Shown one piece after another: positions 9,214-18,545 of a stretch of DNA of 64,000 nucleotides; positions within the stretch are counted from its first letter, which is position 1, and each line of letters begins with the position of its first letter. The translations under genes were made by a program, and so were the position numbers. Source of the DNA: Granulicatella elegans ATCC 700633 (lineage in GTDB: Bacteria > Bacillota > Bacilli > Lactobacillales > Aerococcaceae); assembly GCF_000162475.2 (NCBI RefSeq), contig NZ_KI391971.1:348983-412982 (forward strand), read 5' to 3'. The notes beneath the pieces were generated by a model. The model was given only the letters and a program-made list of their open reading frames with translations, was not told the origin of the DNA and did not search any database.

Positions 9214-10287
9214 ATGAAAATTATAGTCGTTTATGGAGGCAAAAGTGCTGAACATGATATTTCAATTTTAACGGCTTTTTCAATTATTAAAGAAATCTAT
9301 TTTGATTATTATGAAGTTCAACCAGTCTATATTAATCGAAAAGGAGAATGGCTGAAAGGTGAACCATTAACAGGTCCTGTAGCTTTTTCTGAAGCATTAA
9401 GATTAGAAGTAAGTCAAGAAGCTCACTTTGCAACAAGTGAAGGAGAAGTTTCGACAGGTGTACTTGTAACTCCTTATGATTTAAAAGAAGAGGAATGTGT
9501 GGTTTTCCCAGTATTACATGGACCTAATGGGGAAGATGGAACCATTCAAGGATTGTTTGAAATGATGGATGTTCCTTACGTTGGATGTGGCGTATTGGCA
9601 AGCGCTTGTGGAATGGATAAAATTACAAGCAAACAATTATTCCAACAAGCAGGATTACCACAATTACCATATGTACCATTTAATAAAACTCAATGGAAAC
9701 AAAATCCTGAAAGTATTTTTAATAAAATTGAAGGTACATTAATTTACCCAGTATTTGTTAAACCAGCTAATATGGGATCAAGTGTAGGAATTTCAAAAGC
9801 AGAAAATCGTGAAGAACTAACCACTGCAATTGTTGAGGCTTTGAAATATGATCGTAGAATTGTAGTAGAACAAGGAATTGAAGCAAGAGAAATTGAATGT
9901 GCGGTTCTAGGAAATGATGAAGCGAATACTTCTGTTGTAGGTGAAATTGTAAAAACAAGTGGATTTTATGACTACAATGAAAAATATATTAATAATACTG
10001 TCACCTTAGAAATTCCAGCGCAAATTTCAGATGAAGTTTCTGCCAAAGTAAGAGAATATTCTGCAAAAGCATTCCGTGCCATTGATGGTAGTGGGTTAAC
10101 AAGATGTGATTTCTTCTTAACGGAAACAAATGATATTTACATTAATGAAGTAAATACTTTACCAGGATTTACTCAATTTAGTATGTATCCACTTCTATGG
10201 GAAAAAACAGGAATTTCTTATAAAGATTTAGTTGAAGAATTAATTCAATTAGCTTTAAAACGTTATAAAGATCGACAAAATGGATAA
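9214..10287 (+). CDS. ddl: D-alanine--D-alanine ligase
   Basis: Joins two D-alanines with ATP for the peptidoglycan stem peptide; cytoplasmic ATP-grasp enzyme. The N-terminus VYGGKSAEHDIS, the central FVKPANMGSSVGISKA, and the C-terminal RCDFFLTETNDIYINEVNT and PGFTQFSMYP are characteristic. It is 357 residues long from the ATG at 9214, preceded by GGAGG (7 bases away). An upstream in-frame TTG at 9208 is too close to that site. murF follows, and alr, which makes its D-Ala substrate, lies 5 kb further on. It has its own promoter. Confidence 0.97.
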   Translation: MKIIVVYGGKSAEHDISILTAFSIIKEIYFDYYEVQPVYINRKGEWLKGEPLTGPVAFSEALRLEVSQEAHFATSEGEVSTGVLVTPYDLKEEECVVFPVLHGPNGEDGTIQGLFEMMDVPYVGCGVLASACGMDKITSKQLFQQAGLPQLPYVPFNKTQWKQNPESIFNKIEGTLIYPVFVKPANMGSSVGISKAENREELTTAIVEALKYDRRIVVEQGIEAREIECAVLGNDEANTSVVGEIVKTSGFYDYNEKYINNTVTLEIPAQISDEVSAKVREYSAKAFRAIDGSGLTRCDFFLTETNDIYINEVNTLPGFTQFSMYPLLWEKTGISYKDLVEELIQLALKRYKDRQNG

Positions 10288-10292
10288 GAAAG

Positions 10293-10314
10293 GCGCCTCA
10301 CAGAGGCGCTTTTT
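10293..10314 (+). terminator. Hairpin between ddl and murF
   Basis: GCGCCTC/GAGGCGC with a three-base loop (10293-10309) followed by T5. It would attenuate or end the ddl transcript, yet murF begins 20 bases later without an obvious promoter, so it is probably a partial terminator. Confidence 0.7.
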
Positions 10315-10334
10315 GTGAGAGAGGAAGTAAAAAT

Positions 10335-11723
10335 ATGGCAATCGGAACAGTTGCACAAATTGTAAAAGCTGTTAAAGCAATTGATTATCAAACAGATTAT
10401 CGTTTTGATATGATTGAGTCAGTTTCATTTGATACAAGAAAATTATCTCAAAATAGTCTATTTATTCCTTTAAAAGGACAAACAGATGGACATGATTATA
10501 TTCAACAAGCAATAGATCAGGGCGCAAAAGCTGTATTTTGGGGAAGACAAGACCAAACTCCACCAGAAGGAATTTGTGCGATATGGGTGGATGATCCACT
10601 AGAAGCTTTCCAAGAATTAGCAAAATGGTATTTGGAAAAAATTCAACCAAATGTTATTGGAATTACAGGAAGTTCTGGGAAAACAACGACAAAAGATATG
10701 ACAGCTGCAGTACTTGCTAGTCGTTATCGTGTCTATAAAACGCAAGGAAATTTTAATAATGATATTGGATTACCTCAAACGATTTTAGATATGCCAGAAG
10801 ATACCGAACAATTAGTATTAGAAATGGGCATGAGTGATTTTGGTGAAATTGAATTTTTAAGCAAACTAGCAAAACCTTCTGTAGCAGCGATTACTCTAAT
10901 TGGTGAATCCCATATGGAAAATTTAGGAAGTCGTGCAGGAATTGCAAAGGCTAAATTAGAAATCTTAAAAGGATTGCGTGAAAAAGGAAGTATCATTTTC
11001 CCAGCAAATGAACCTTTATTAGAACAACAACTAGAAGAAATGCAGGCAGAAGAACACTTTAAGGTGTTACCGTTCGGAGAAGGTAGTAGCAGTGTGATTC
11101 AGGCTGAAAATATTCAATTATTTGAAGACCATACTATTTTTGATTTAGTGAAACCTTCTAAACAGTCTGTTCAACTTCCTGTATTAGGAGCTTACAATGT
11201 CAATAATGCGCTAGCTGCCCTTCAAGTAGGATTAGAATGTGGTGTGCCATTAGAACAAGCAATTGAAGCAATTCAACAGTTTGAATTAACAAAAAATCGT
11301 ACGCAATGGGTAGATGGCATTCATGGTTCTAAAATTTTAAATGATGCCTATAATGCAAGTCCAATTGCGATGAAATCTGTGATCCAATCCTTTACATCTG
11401 TAGCAACTAAAGGACGTAAAATTGTCGTGTTAGGAGATATTCGTGAATTAGGAGAACAATCAAAAGCATTACATGCTAGTATTTCTGAAGTGATGTTCCC
11501 AGAGGACATTCAAGAAGTGTATTTATATGGGGAAGAAATGAGTGCTTTATTTGAAGCATTAAAAACTCGTTTTGAAGCATCTCACTTACATTATGTTGAA
11601 AATGATAAACAGGCATTAATCCGACTGTTGGAAGAGGAATTGCGACAAAATGATCAAGTATTAGTGAAATCTAGTAATGGTACTGGATTGTTATCAGTCG
11701 TAGAGGCCTTAAAAGAAGGTTAA
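10335..11723 (+). CDS. murF: UDP-MurNAc-tripeptide--D-alanyl-D-alanine ligase
   Basis: Adds the D-Ala-D-Ala made by Ddl to the UDP-MurNAc-tripeptide, the last cytoplasmic step of stem-peptide synthesis. The 462-residue protein has the Mur-ligase domains: an N-terminal UDP-binding part, the P-loop GITGSSGKTTTKD (about residues 110-122), the central segment LEMGMSDFGEIEFL, and the C-terminal NDAYNASPIAMKS. GAGGAAG lies upstream of the ATG. The ddl-murF pairing is common in Firmicutes and fits shared expression, tempered by the hairpin between them. Confidence 0.96.
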   Translation: MAIGTVAQIVKAVKAIDYQTDYRFDMIESVSFDTRKLSQNSLFIPLKGQTDGHDYIQQAIDQGAKAVFWGRQDQTPPEGICAIWVDDPLEAFQELAKWYLEKIQPNVIGITGSSGKTTTKDMTAAVLASRYRVYKTQGNFNNDIGLPQTILDMPEDTEQLVLEMGMSDFGEIEFLSKLAKPSVAAITLIGESHMENLGSRAGIAKAKLEILKGLREKGSIIFPANEPLLEQQLEEMQAEEHFKVLPFGEGSSSVIQAENIQLFEDHTIFDLVKPSKQSVQLPVLGAYNVNNALAALQVGLECGVPLEQAIEAIQQFELTKNRTQWVDGIHGSKILNDAYNASPIAMKSVIQSFTSVATKGRKIVVLGDIRELGEQSKALHASISEVMFPEDIQEVYLYGEEMSALFEALKTRFEASHLHYVENDKQALIRLLEEELRQNDQVLVKSSNGTGLLSVVEALKEG

Positions 11724-11769
11724 TTTCTATTTGTTCAGTATTTCATTTGTGAAATTTAAGGCCTTTTCT

Positions 11770-11798
11770 TTGCAATCTAGCTTTGAACATGCTATAGT
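11770..11798 (+). promoter_or_regulatory. Predicted promoter of cshA
   Basis: TTGCAA (11770-11775), 17-base spacer, TATAGT (11793-11798). This gives an untranslated leader of about 165 bases before cshA. Confidence 0.65.
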
Positions 11799-11887
11799 AC
11801 TTGAAGAGTTGAGAAGTTTACACAAATGTAATGATATATATGATGAAGATTGAACAAGTAATATTGTATAATCTCATAATGTTCAGA

Positions 11888-11920
11888 AGTCTGGAGCTCA
11901 AGATGTTCCAGACTTTTATT
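11888..11920 (+). terminator. Leader hairpin upstream of cshA (possible attenuator)
   Basis: AGTCTGGA (11888-11895) pairs perfectly with TCCAGACT (11907-11914), then TTTATT. It is inside the predicted cshA leader, so it could attenuate transcription. The T-run is weak. Confidence 0.55.
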
Positions 11921-11972
11921 GTGAAGGTAAAATACCTCGTGTGCTTCTCTTCAGTAGTACAAGGAGGAAAAT

Positions 11973-13502
11973 ATGAAATTTAATGAATTAGGCTTAGATT
12001 CAGCCTTATTAGAATCAATTGAAAAAATGGGATTTGAGGAAGCTACACCTATCCAATCACAAACGATTCCATTAGCCTTAGCAGGCAAAGACGTCATTGG
12101 TCAAGCGCAAACAGGTACAGGGAAAACAGCTTCTTTTGGATTGCCAATGCTTCAAAAAATTAATCTTCGTAATCGTAAAGTACAAGGATTAGTCATTGCT
12201 CCAACACGTGAGTTAGCGATTCAAACTCAAGAAGAATTATATCGCTTAGGAAAAGATAAAAAAATTCATGTACAAGCAGTTTATGGTGGTGCAGATATTG
12301 GTCGTCAAATTCGCCAATTAAAAGATCAACCACATATCGTAGTAGGAACACCTGGACGTTTATTGGACCATATTTCTAGAAAAACACTTCGTTTAGACAA
12401 TATTGAAACATTAGTATTAGATGAAGCAGATGAAATGTTAAACATGGGATTTTTAGAAGATATCGAATCGATTATTAAATTAGTTCCAGAAAACCGTCAA
12501 ACTTTATTATTCTCTGCCACAATGCCAGATGATATTAAACGAATTGGAGTTCAGTTTATGAAAGAACCTGAACATGTTCGTATTAAATCAAGTGAAATGA
12601 CAGCGACATTAATTGATCAATATTTTGTAAAATGTAAAGATTTCGAAAAATTTGATATTATGACTCGTTTATTAGATGTTCAAACACCAGAATTAACGAT
12701 TGTATTCGGCCGTACAAAACGTCGTGTGGATGAATTAGCACGTGGACTTGAAATGCGTGGTTTTCGTGCAGAAGGAATTCATGGAGATTTAAGTCAACAA
12801 AAACGTATGAGCGTTTTACGTGATTTTAAGAATAATCATTTAGATATTTTAGTAGCAACAGACGTAGCAGCACGTGGATTAGATATTTCAGGTGTAACGC
12901 ATGTTTATAACTACGATATTCCACAAGATCCAGAAAGTTATGTTCACCGTATTGGACGTACAGGACGTGCGGGACAAGAAGGAATGTCTGTTACTTTTGT
13001 AACACCAAATGAAATGGATTATTTAAGAGTCATTGAAGATTTAACTCGTAAGAGAATGACTGCATTACGTCCACCAACTCAAATGGAAGCAATAGAAGGA
13101 CAAATGAAATCTGCCATTGAGCAAATTGATGAAAAGATGAAGTCAGTAGACACACGTCGTTTCAAAGAAGCTATTTCTTATTTATTAGATGAATATGAAG
13201 CAGATGAATTAGCAGCATTATTAGTGAGTGGAATGATTAAAGACCCAACAGAAATTCCTGTTAAAATCACTCCAGAACGTCCGTTACCAAGCCGTAAACG
13301 TAGTAATAACCGTGGAAACTACAACCGTAGCGATCGTAAAGATAATCGTGGACGTAATGGTAAAGGAAGCTTCAAACGTAAAGAAGACCGCCGTGGTCGT
13401 GGGTTAGACGAAGAATATACTCGTGGATATAAGAGTAAAGATTCTCGTCGTAGAAATCATAAAAAGAAATCTGACAAAGGATTTACAATCCGTCAAAAAT
13501 AA
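11973..13502 (+). CDS. cshA: DEAD-box ATP-dependent RNA helicase CshA
   Basis: Unwinds RNA in mRNA decay and cold adaptation, usually with the degradosome. The 509 residues show every helicase motif: Q motif ([14 protein letters not shown]), I (AQTGTGKT), Ia (PTRELA), II (DEAD in VLDEADEM), III (SAT), and VI ([10 protein letters not shown]). The C-terminal tail from about residue 430 is rich in Arg, Lys, Gly and Asn, as expected of an RNA-binding CshA tail. AAGGAGG lies 8 bases before the ATG. A long leader with a hairpin (11888-11920) suggests post-initiation control. Confidence 0.95.
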   Translation: MKFNELGLDSALLESIEKMGFEEATPIQSQTIPLALAGKDVIGQAQTGTGKTASFGLPMLQKINLRNRKVQGLVIAPTRELAIQTQEELYRLGKDKKIHVQAVYGGADIGRQIRQLKDQPHIVVGTPGRLLDHISRKTLRLDNIETLVLDEADEMLNMGFLEDIESIIKLVPENRQTLLFSATMPDDIKRIGVQFMKEPEHVRIKSSEMTATLIDQYFVKCKDFEKFDIMTRLLDVQTPELTIVFGRTKRRVDELARGLEMRGFRAEGIHGDLSQQKRMSVLRDFKNNHLDILVATDVAARGLDISGVTHVYNYDIPQDPESYVHRIGRTGRAGQEGMSVTFVTPNEMDYLRVIEDLTRKRMTALRPPTQMEAIEGQMKSAIEQIDEKMKSVDTRRFKEAISYLLDEYEADELAALLVSGMIKDPTEIPVKITPERPLPSRKRSNNRGNYNRSDRKDNRGRNGKGSFKRKEDRRGRGLDEEYTRGYKSKDSRRRNHKKKSDKGFTIRQK

Positions 13503-13510
13503 TCAGTGAT

Positions 13511-13535
13511 AAGACGACTTCGGTCGTCTTTTTTT
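13511..13535 (+). terminator. cshA terminator
   Basis: AAGACGAC-TTCG-GTCGTCTT with a run of T. A perfect 8-bp stem nine bases after the cshA stop. Confidence 0.9.
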
Positions 13536-13715
13536 GTATTTAAATTCTATCAAGATAAAATCACTAAAGCTTTTTGTTAAATACATGTTATAATAATGAA
13601 AACGTTATCTTGGATAGATAATGTTTCTTTATTAAAAAAGGTAGTTTTTTTGAAATTGTATAGTGATAACTTAAAAAAGTAAGTTTTAAAAATTTTTTTG
13701 ATAAGGGAGAAACAA

Positions 13716-14600
13716 ATGAAACAATATAGTAAATTAGTAAAATTTAGTTTTTGCACAGCTTTTGTACTGAGTTTGGCTGCTTGTAGCCCAAATTCGAAAC
13801 ATAATGGAAGTACAAAAGAAGAAATAGAAACAACTCAACTTCAAAAAGAGCCTGTTTCGTGGAATGCATCTTATTCGAATTTAAATAATCAAGTAAGTGC
13901 AGAAGAAGTAGAGTCATTATTATATGCTTATTTAGATAAAAATAGTGTAGATGAATTCTTTAACTCCGTAAATGATTATAATCATACAGTTGGAGAAACA
14001 GAATTAACAGGAGATTTTAAAACATTTACAACTACAGAATATGATGTTGAAAAGATTAGTTCGCTTTGGGGTAAGAAAAAGGGAGACTTTGTAGGAACAA
14101 ATTGTAGAATTACAACTTATACTTTATTGAAAAATACCGTTAAAATTCCTTCAATTGAGAAAAATGATGAATTATTATTTTTAGATAATGAGGCGATTGA
14201 TAAAGGTAATTTAATGAATGATAAGGATAAGCAAGAGTTTGATATTTTATTTTCACGTGTGAAAACAGAAGCTACGACCGATATGAAAGTTCACGCAGAA
14301 AAAATGGAAAAATTCTTTAAGCAATTTGAATTTAATGAACATGCAAGAATGCTTTCTGTTGTTTTACATGATAACTTAGATGGAGAATATTTATTTGTAG
14401 GACATGTAGGAGTTTTAGTGCCAGCAGAAGATGGATTTTTATTTGTAGAAAAATTAACATTTGAAGAACCATATCAAGCCATTAAATTTGCGAGTAAAGA
14501 AGATAGTTATAAATATTTAGCAACAAAATATGAACATTATACAGGAGATGGCTTGGCAAAACCATTTATTATGGATAATGATCAATGGGTAAAAGAGTAA
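13716..14600 (+). CDS. DUF4300-family lipoprotein
   Basis: A 294-residue surface lipoprotein. The start at 13716 (MKQYSKLVKF) has AAGGGAG upstream. The signal peptide ends in the lipobox LSLAAC, with Cys at about residue 23. The mature part shows sequences I associate with DUF4300 proteins of streptococci and relatives: SYSNLNNQVSAEEVESLL, FFNSVNDYNHTV and GTNCRITTYTLLK. The function of the family is unknown. It is monocistronic, bounded by terminators on both sides. Confidence 0.8.
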   Translation: MKQYSKLVKFSFCTAFVLSLAACSPNSKHNGSTKEEIETTQLQKEPVSWNASYSNLNNQVSAEEVESLLYAYLDKNSVDEFFNSVNDYNHTVGETELTGDFKTFTTTEYDVEKISSLWGKKKGDFVGTNCRITTYTLLKNTVKIPSIEKNDELLFLDNEAIDKGNLMNDKDKQEFDILFSRVKTEATTDMKVHAEKMEKFFKQFEFNEHARMLSVVLHDNLDGEYLFVGHVGVLVPAEDGFLFVEKLTFEEPYQAIKFASKEDSYKYLATKYEHYTGDGLAKPFIMDNDQWVKE

Positions 14601-14633
14601 GGTAGAGTAAAATTTTATAAAACCAAATGGATT

Positions 14634-14658
14634 AAGACGGCTCCGGTCGTCTTTTTTC
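14634..14658 (+). terminator. Terminator after the DUF4300 lipoprotein gene
   Basis: AAGACGGC pairs with GGTCGTCTT (one wobble), then T6. Confidence 0.8.
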
Positions 14659-14703
14659 GTTCCTATAATTGAAACAAAATTTACTAAAGATTATTAAATT
14701 TTT

Positions 14704-14732
14704 CTGACAAATAGTATTTCATTTGATACAAT
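14704..14732 (+). promoter_or_regulatory. Predicted promoter of acpS-alr-mazF
   Basis: CTGACA (14704-14709), 17-base spacer, TACAAT (14727-14732), 36 bases before acpS. Confidence 0.65.
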
Positions 14733-14768
14733 AAGAAGTAACATTATGTTTTTAAAGGGAGAATTGAA

Positions 14769-15134
14769 ATGGCGATTATTGGTGTCGGAATGGATGCTAT
14801 TGAATTATCACGAATTGAAAAAATTGTAGTACAAGATTCATCTTTCATTCAACGAGTATTAACTCCAATGGAATATTCTGTGTATGAAACTTTAGGGATG
14901 AAAAGAAAAGTTGAATACTTAGCTGGAAGATTCGCAGCAAAAGAAGCGTATTCTAAAGCGTTAGGCACTGGAATAGGGAAAGCTGTGTCTTTTCAAGAGA
15001 TTGAAATTCTAAATGCTGAGACTGGACAACCAGTATTAACTGCTCCGCACCATTATCAAAAACATGTCAGTATCACGCATACAAACCATGATGCGTATGC
15101 TGTCGTTATATTAGAAGAGACTCCCCAAATATAG
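14769..15134 (+). CDS. acpS: Holo-[acyl-carrier-protein] synthase
   Basis: Transfers 4'-phosphopantetheine from CoA to the acyl carrier protein, activating it for fatty acid synthesis. The 121-residue length is typical of the trimeric AcpS type. The two conserved motifs are present: GVGMDAIELSRIE (Asp9 binds Mg2+) and RFAAKEAYSKALGTG (Glu59 and Lys58). It heads the acpS-alr-mazF operon, a conserved Firmicutes arrangement; alr begins 18 bases after its stop. Confidence 0.97.
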   Translation: MAIIGVGMDAIELSRIEKIVVQDSSFIQRVLTPMEYSVYETLGMKRKVEYLAGRFAAKEAYSKALGTGIGKAVSFQEIEILNAETGQPVLTAPHHYQKHVSITHTNHDAYAVVILEETPQI

Positions 15135-15152
15135 AAGAAGGAAAGTGAAGAT

Positions 15153-16268
15153 ATGTTTCCTGCAATTCATAGGAATACACGTGTAATCGTTCATTTAAAT
15201 GCAATTAAACAAAATATTAAAGCTGTTAAAGATCATTATCCCAATACAGATATTTTTGCCGTAGTAAAGGCAAATGCTTATGGACATGGAATGATGGAAG
15301 TGGCTAAAGCGGCTCATGAAGAAGGAGTTGCGGGGTTTTGTATCGCATTATTAGATGAAGCGATTCAATTAAGACAAGAAGGATTCCAAGAACCGATTCT
15401 GATATTAGGAATTAGCCGATTAGAAGATGTACCAATTCTCTGTGACTATCGTATATCTACTACAGTGAGTTCTTTGGATTGGTTAGAAAAAGCACAGACT
15501 CTAATTCCAGATGGAAAGCAACTGATTGTGCATCTAGCGATTGATACAGGGATGGGAAGAATTGGCGTTCGAACACCAGAGCAAGTTCAAGAGATCGAAC
15601 AATTTTTAAGAGAACATGATTCGCAATTTGTTTTTGAAGGAATCTTTACTCATTTTGCGACTGCTGATGAAGCAGATACGAGTCAGTTTGAACAGCAGTT
15701 GAAATCATTTAACGAGTGTGTTGAAGCTTTAGAACAACGTCCTACTTATGTTCATTGTTCAAATTCAGCTGCGGCTATTTGGCATGAAGGATTAACAACA
15801 AATGTTATTCGCTGGGGTATTGGCTTGTATGGATTAAATCCTTCTAATGGAGGATTAAGACTTCCTGATACATTACCATTAGAAAAAGCATTAACTTGGG
15901 AAACGGAGATTGTTTTTGTAAAACAATTACATGCAGGGGACACAATTAGTTATGGTGCTACCTATACTTGTAGTGATGATGAATGGATTGCCACATTACC
16001 AGTAGGATATGCTGATGGCTATCTTCGTGCGTATGCTCCTGGTGAAGTCATTGTTTCTGGAGTAAGATGTCCGATTGTTGGACGAGTATGTATGGATCAA
16101 TGTATGATTCGTCTTCCTTATGAAATTCCTGTTGGTACAAAGGTAACTCTATTAGGAAAAAATGGTAATGAGCGCATTACAGCAGAAGAATTGTCTCATA
16201 GAAGCCACACAATTTCATATGAATCACTTTGTTTAATTAGTGATCGTGTGCCAAGAAGTTATAAATGA
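15153..16268 (+). CDS. alr: Alanine racemase
   Basis: PLP-dependent enzyme converting L- to D-alanine for peptidoglycan and teichoic acid. 371 residues. The PLP lysine is Lys39 in AVVKANAYGHG, and the catalytic tyrosine of the other subunit is in ISYGATYTC (about residue 268). CMDQCMIRL is the usual C-terminal domain motif. AAGGAAAG precedes the ATG. It lies between acpS and mazF in one operon and feeds ddl. Confidence 0.97.
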   Translation: MFPAIHRNTRVIVHLNAIKQNIKAVKDHYPNTDIFAVVKANAYGHGMMEVAKAAHEEGVAGFCIALLDEAIQLRQEGFQEPILILGISRLEDVPILCDYRISTTVSSLDWLEKAQTLIPDGKQLIVHLAIDTGMGRIGVRTPEQVQEIEQFLREHDSQFVFEGIFTHFATADEADTSQFEQQLKSFNECVEALEQRPTYVHCSNSAAAIWHEGLTTNVIRWGIGLYGLNPSNGGLRLPDTLPLEKALTWETEIVFVKQLHAGDTISYGATYTCSDDEWIATLPVGYADGYLRAYAPGEVIVSGVRCPIVGRVCMDQCMIRLPYEIPVGTKVTLLGKNGNERITAEELSHRSHTISYESLCLISDRVPRSYK

Positions 16269-16286
16269 TGATTAGGAGAAAGATAA

Positions 16287-16625
16287 ATGGTAAAACGAGG
16301 AGAAGTATATTTAGCGGACTTATCTCCTGTAGTAGGAAGTGAACAGGGAGGAAAACGTCCCGTTCTAATTGTTCAAAATGATGTTGGAAATCATTTTAGT
16401 ACGACGGTCATTGTCGCTGCTATTACGGCAAAACACGAAAAAGCAAATTTACCAACACATATTGAAATTCAAAAAGATCAATTTCAATTTAGCAGGGAAT
16501 CTACTGTATTATTAGAACAAGTTCGTACAATTGATAAAGTTCGATTAATTGAAAAAATAACAGAAGTTGATGATGCCTTTATGGAAAAAGTAAATGAAGG
16601 ACTCAGAATTAGTTTTGGAATTTAA
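16287..16625 (+). CDS. mazF: MazF/PemK-family endoribonuclease toxin (no adjacent antitoxin)
   Basis: A 112-residue sequence-specific mRNA interferase. The N-terminus MVKRGEVYLADLSPVVGSE and the GGKRPVLIVQND segment are the classic MazF fold; the catalytic Arg and Thr (KRPVLIVQND and AITAK) are kept. In Bacillus the antitoxin gene lies between alr and the toxin. Here only 18 bases separate them, too few for an antitoxin. Either the antitoxin is elsewhere or expression from the alr operon is tolerated. Confidence 0.93.
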   Translation: MVKRGEVYLADLSPVVGSEQGGKRPVLIVQNDVGNHFSTTVIVAAITAKHEKANLPTHIEIQKDQFQFSRESTVLLEQVRTIDKVRLIEKITEVDDAFMEKVNEGLRISFGI

Positions 16626-16630
16626 AGGAA

Positions 16631-16662
16631 TAACCCGTTGTTCAATCAACGGGTTATTTTTT
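16631..16662 (+). terminator. Terminator of the acpS-alr-mazF operon
   Basis: TAACCCGTTG pairs perfectly with CAACGGGTTA around a six-base loop, followed by T-rich sequence. Confidence 0.92.
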
Positions 16663-16670
16663 TAGTCAAT

Positions 16671-16702
16671 GTCATATTCAGGTCATATTTCTCTTTTATA
16701 GT
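16671..16702 (+). promoter_or_regulatory. HssR-like direct repeat and promoter of hrtB
   Basis: GTCATATT occurs at 16671-16678 and again at 16682-16689, an 11-base period. In Staphylococcus aureus, HssR binds a direct repeat of GTTCATATT spaced by two bases before hrtAB. A -10 candidate TATAGT is at 16697-16702 and no consensus -35 exists; the repeat occupies that place, as expected for an activated promoter. The function is inferred from this resemblance and from the downstream genes. Confidence 0.65.
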
Positions 16703-16736
16703 AGACATATACATTGAGAACAAAGGAGAATTTTAT

Positions 16737-17831
16737 ATGAAAATTGCATGGAATGAAATTAAATATCAACCTAAAAAATTTATTTTAATCGAGGTACTAA
16801 TCGTCATAATGATGTTTATGGTTATCTTTTTATCTGGATTATCAAATGGTTTAGGAAGAATTATTACCGCACAAATTGAAAATTTTGGAGAAGTACATTA
16901 TATTCTTTCGAAAGATTCGCAAGGGGTTATCCCTTTTTCTAATTTAACAAATCAAAATGTAACAGAAATTGAAGCCTTAAAATTAGAAGATTCTTTTGGG
17001 TTAGTCATTCAACGTTCATCTCTTTCTAAAGAAGATGAAGATAATAATCAAGATGTAACGTTTTTTGCAATCGATCAATTAAATTTAGTATCAAGTAAAG
17101 TAGAAACGATGGATTATTCATTAGAAAAATTAGGAAATCAAGAAGTGGTATTAGATGAATCGTATAAAGAAAAAGGAATTGCAGTAGGAGATACGATTCA
17201 AGATAAAACTTCAAAAGAGAATTTAACAGTAGTAGCTTTTGCAAAAAATGCTAAATATGGACATAGTTCGATTGCGTTTGTAACAACAGAAACATATGAA
17301 GCGATGCGTAAAAAAATTGATCCAAATTACACTTGGAAGCCACAAACAATTATAACGAATCAAACAATCAATTCAGAAGATTTATCAAGTCAATTGGTTG
17401 TCTACAATTCAAAAGAATTAATTAAAAAAATTCCAGGGTATACTGCTACAAATCTAACTCTAACAATGATTACATGGGTATTATTAGTAGCGTCCTCAGC
17501 AGTTTTAGGAGTATTCTTCTATATTTTAACACTACAAAAATTACAACAATTTGGGGTGTTAAAAGCAATTGGAATGTCTATGAAACAAATTACCATGATT
17601 CAATTATCTCAAATTAGTATTTTATCTATTATCGGAGTAAGTATTGGATTAGGGTGTGCTTTAGGTTTAGTTTTTGTTCTCCCAAGTTCAATGCCTTTTT
17701 ATATGACATTACAAGGAAATGTAACAATTGCATTAAGTTTTATTATGATTTCTATATTATGTGGAATATTATCCATCTTAAAAATTAAACAAGTAGACCC
17801 AATTGAAGTCATTGGTGGAAAGGGTGAATAA
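16737..17831 (+). CDS. hrtB: Heme-efflux ABC transporter permease HrtB-like
   Basis: FtsX-type permease of 364 residues. One transmembrane segment lies near the N-terminus (IEVLIVIMMFMVIFLSGLSN), followed by an extracellular domain of about 200 residues, then three helices. The C-terminus ends in DPIEVIGGKGE and the third-helix region has LQKLQQFGVLKAIGMSM, both close to staphylococcal HrtB. The family exports toxic heme or its products with HrtA. Start ATG 16737 has AAAGGAG; the open frame reaches back to 16638 without a site. The ATPase gene starts 1 base after the stop. Confidence 0.8.
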   Translation: MKIAWNEIKYQPKKFILIEVLIVIMMFMVIFLSGLSNGLGRIITAQIENFGEVHYILSKDSQGVIPFSNLTNQNVTEIEALKLEDSFGLVIQRSSLSKEDEDNNQDVTFFAIDQLNLVSSKVETMDYSLEKLGNQEVVLDESYKEKGIAVGDTIQDKTSKENLTVVAFAKNAKYGHSSIAFVTTETYEAMRKKIDPNYTWKPQTIITNQTINSEDLSSQLVVYNSKELIKKIPGYTATNLTLTMITWVLLVASSAVLGVFFYILTLQKLQQFGVLKAIGMSMKQITMIQLSQISILSIIGVSIGLGCALGLVFVLPSSMPFYMTLQGNVTIALSFIMISILCGILSILKIKQVDPIEVIGGKGE

Positions 17832-17832
17832 A

Positions 17833-18510
17833 ATGTCAGTTATTGAATTAAAAAATATTACAAAATCATTTATGGATGGAATGCAAAAAAGAGAAATTCT
17901 TCATGATTTGAATTTGACAGTGAATAAAGGGGAATTTGTTGCGATTGTAGGGCCTTCAGGTTCAGGAAAATCAACGTTTTTATCGATTGCTGGATTATTA
18001 TTATCTTCTGATTCAGGAGAAATTCATATAGCAAATCAAAATTTAACAAATGTAACGCAAAGTGAATGGACTAAGAAGCGTTTAGAATTATTAGGATTTA
18101 TTTTCCAAGATCATCAATTATTGTCTTATATGACAGTCGGAGACCAATTAGAAGAGGTTTCTAAATTAAAAGGACAAAAAGATGCTGCTAAACGTAAAGA
18201 AGAAGTTCAAACATTATTAAAAGAATTAGGAGTAGAGGGATGTTATTATTTATACCCAAATCAAATTTCTGGTGGGCAAAAACAAAGAGTTGCCATTGCA
18301 AGAGCATTTATCGGAAATCCGCAATTAATTTTAGCAGATGAACCAACGGCGAGTTTGGATCCGGAAAAAGCACAGGAAATTGCACAATTAATTCAAAGAG
18401 AAGTAAAAGAAAAACAAAAGAGTGCTATTATGGTTACTCATGACCGTTCTGTATTAGAATATGTGGACACTGTCTATGAATTAAAAAAAGGAAGTTTAGT
18501 TCGCCTATAA
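17833..18510 (+). CDS. hrtA: Heme-efflux ABC transporter ATPase HrtA-like
   Basis: A 225-residue MacB/LolD-type ATPase. Walker A is GPSGSGKST, the signature is ISGGQKQRVAIARA, and Walker B is LILADEPTASLD. The start at 17833 is chosen because GGTG and the permease stop sit just upstream and the protein then begins MSVIELKNITKSF. It overlaps nothing and is translated together with hrtB. Together they form the membrane pump controlled by the two-component genes that follow. Confidence 0.85.
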   Translation: MSVIELKNITKSFMDGMQKREILHDLNLTVNKGEFVAIVGPSGSGKSTFLSIAGLLLSSDSGEIHIANQNLTNVTQSEWTKKRLELLGFIFQDHQLLSYMTVGDQLEEVSKLKGQKDAAKRKEEVQTLLKELGVEGCYYLYPNQISGGQKQRVAIARAFIGNPQLILADEPTASLDPEKAQEIAQLIQREVKEKQKSAIMVTHDRSVLEYVDTVYELKKGSLVRL

Positions 18511-18545
18511 GAAATATGCTATAATGTTCCTAATAAGGAGGAACT

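Noticed and set aside
9767..9958. Antisense frames inside ddl, murF, valS, priA and other large genes
   Set aside because: They are shadows of strongly coding frames, with low-complexity His/Leu-rich products and no ribosome sites.
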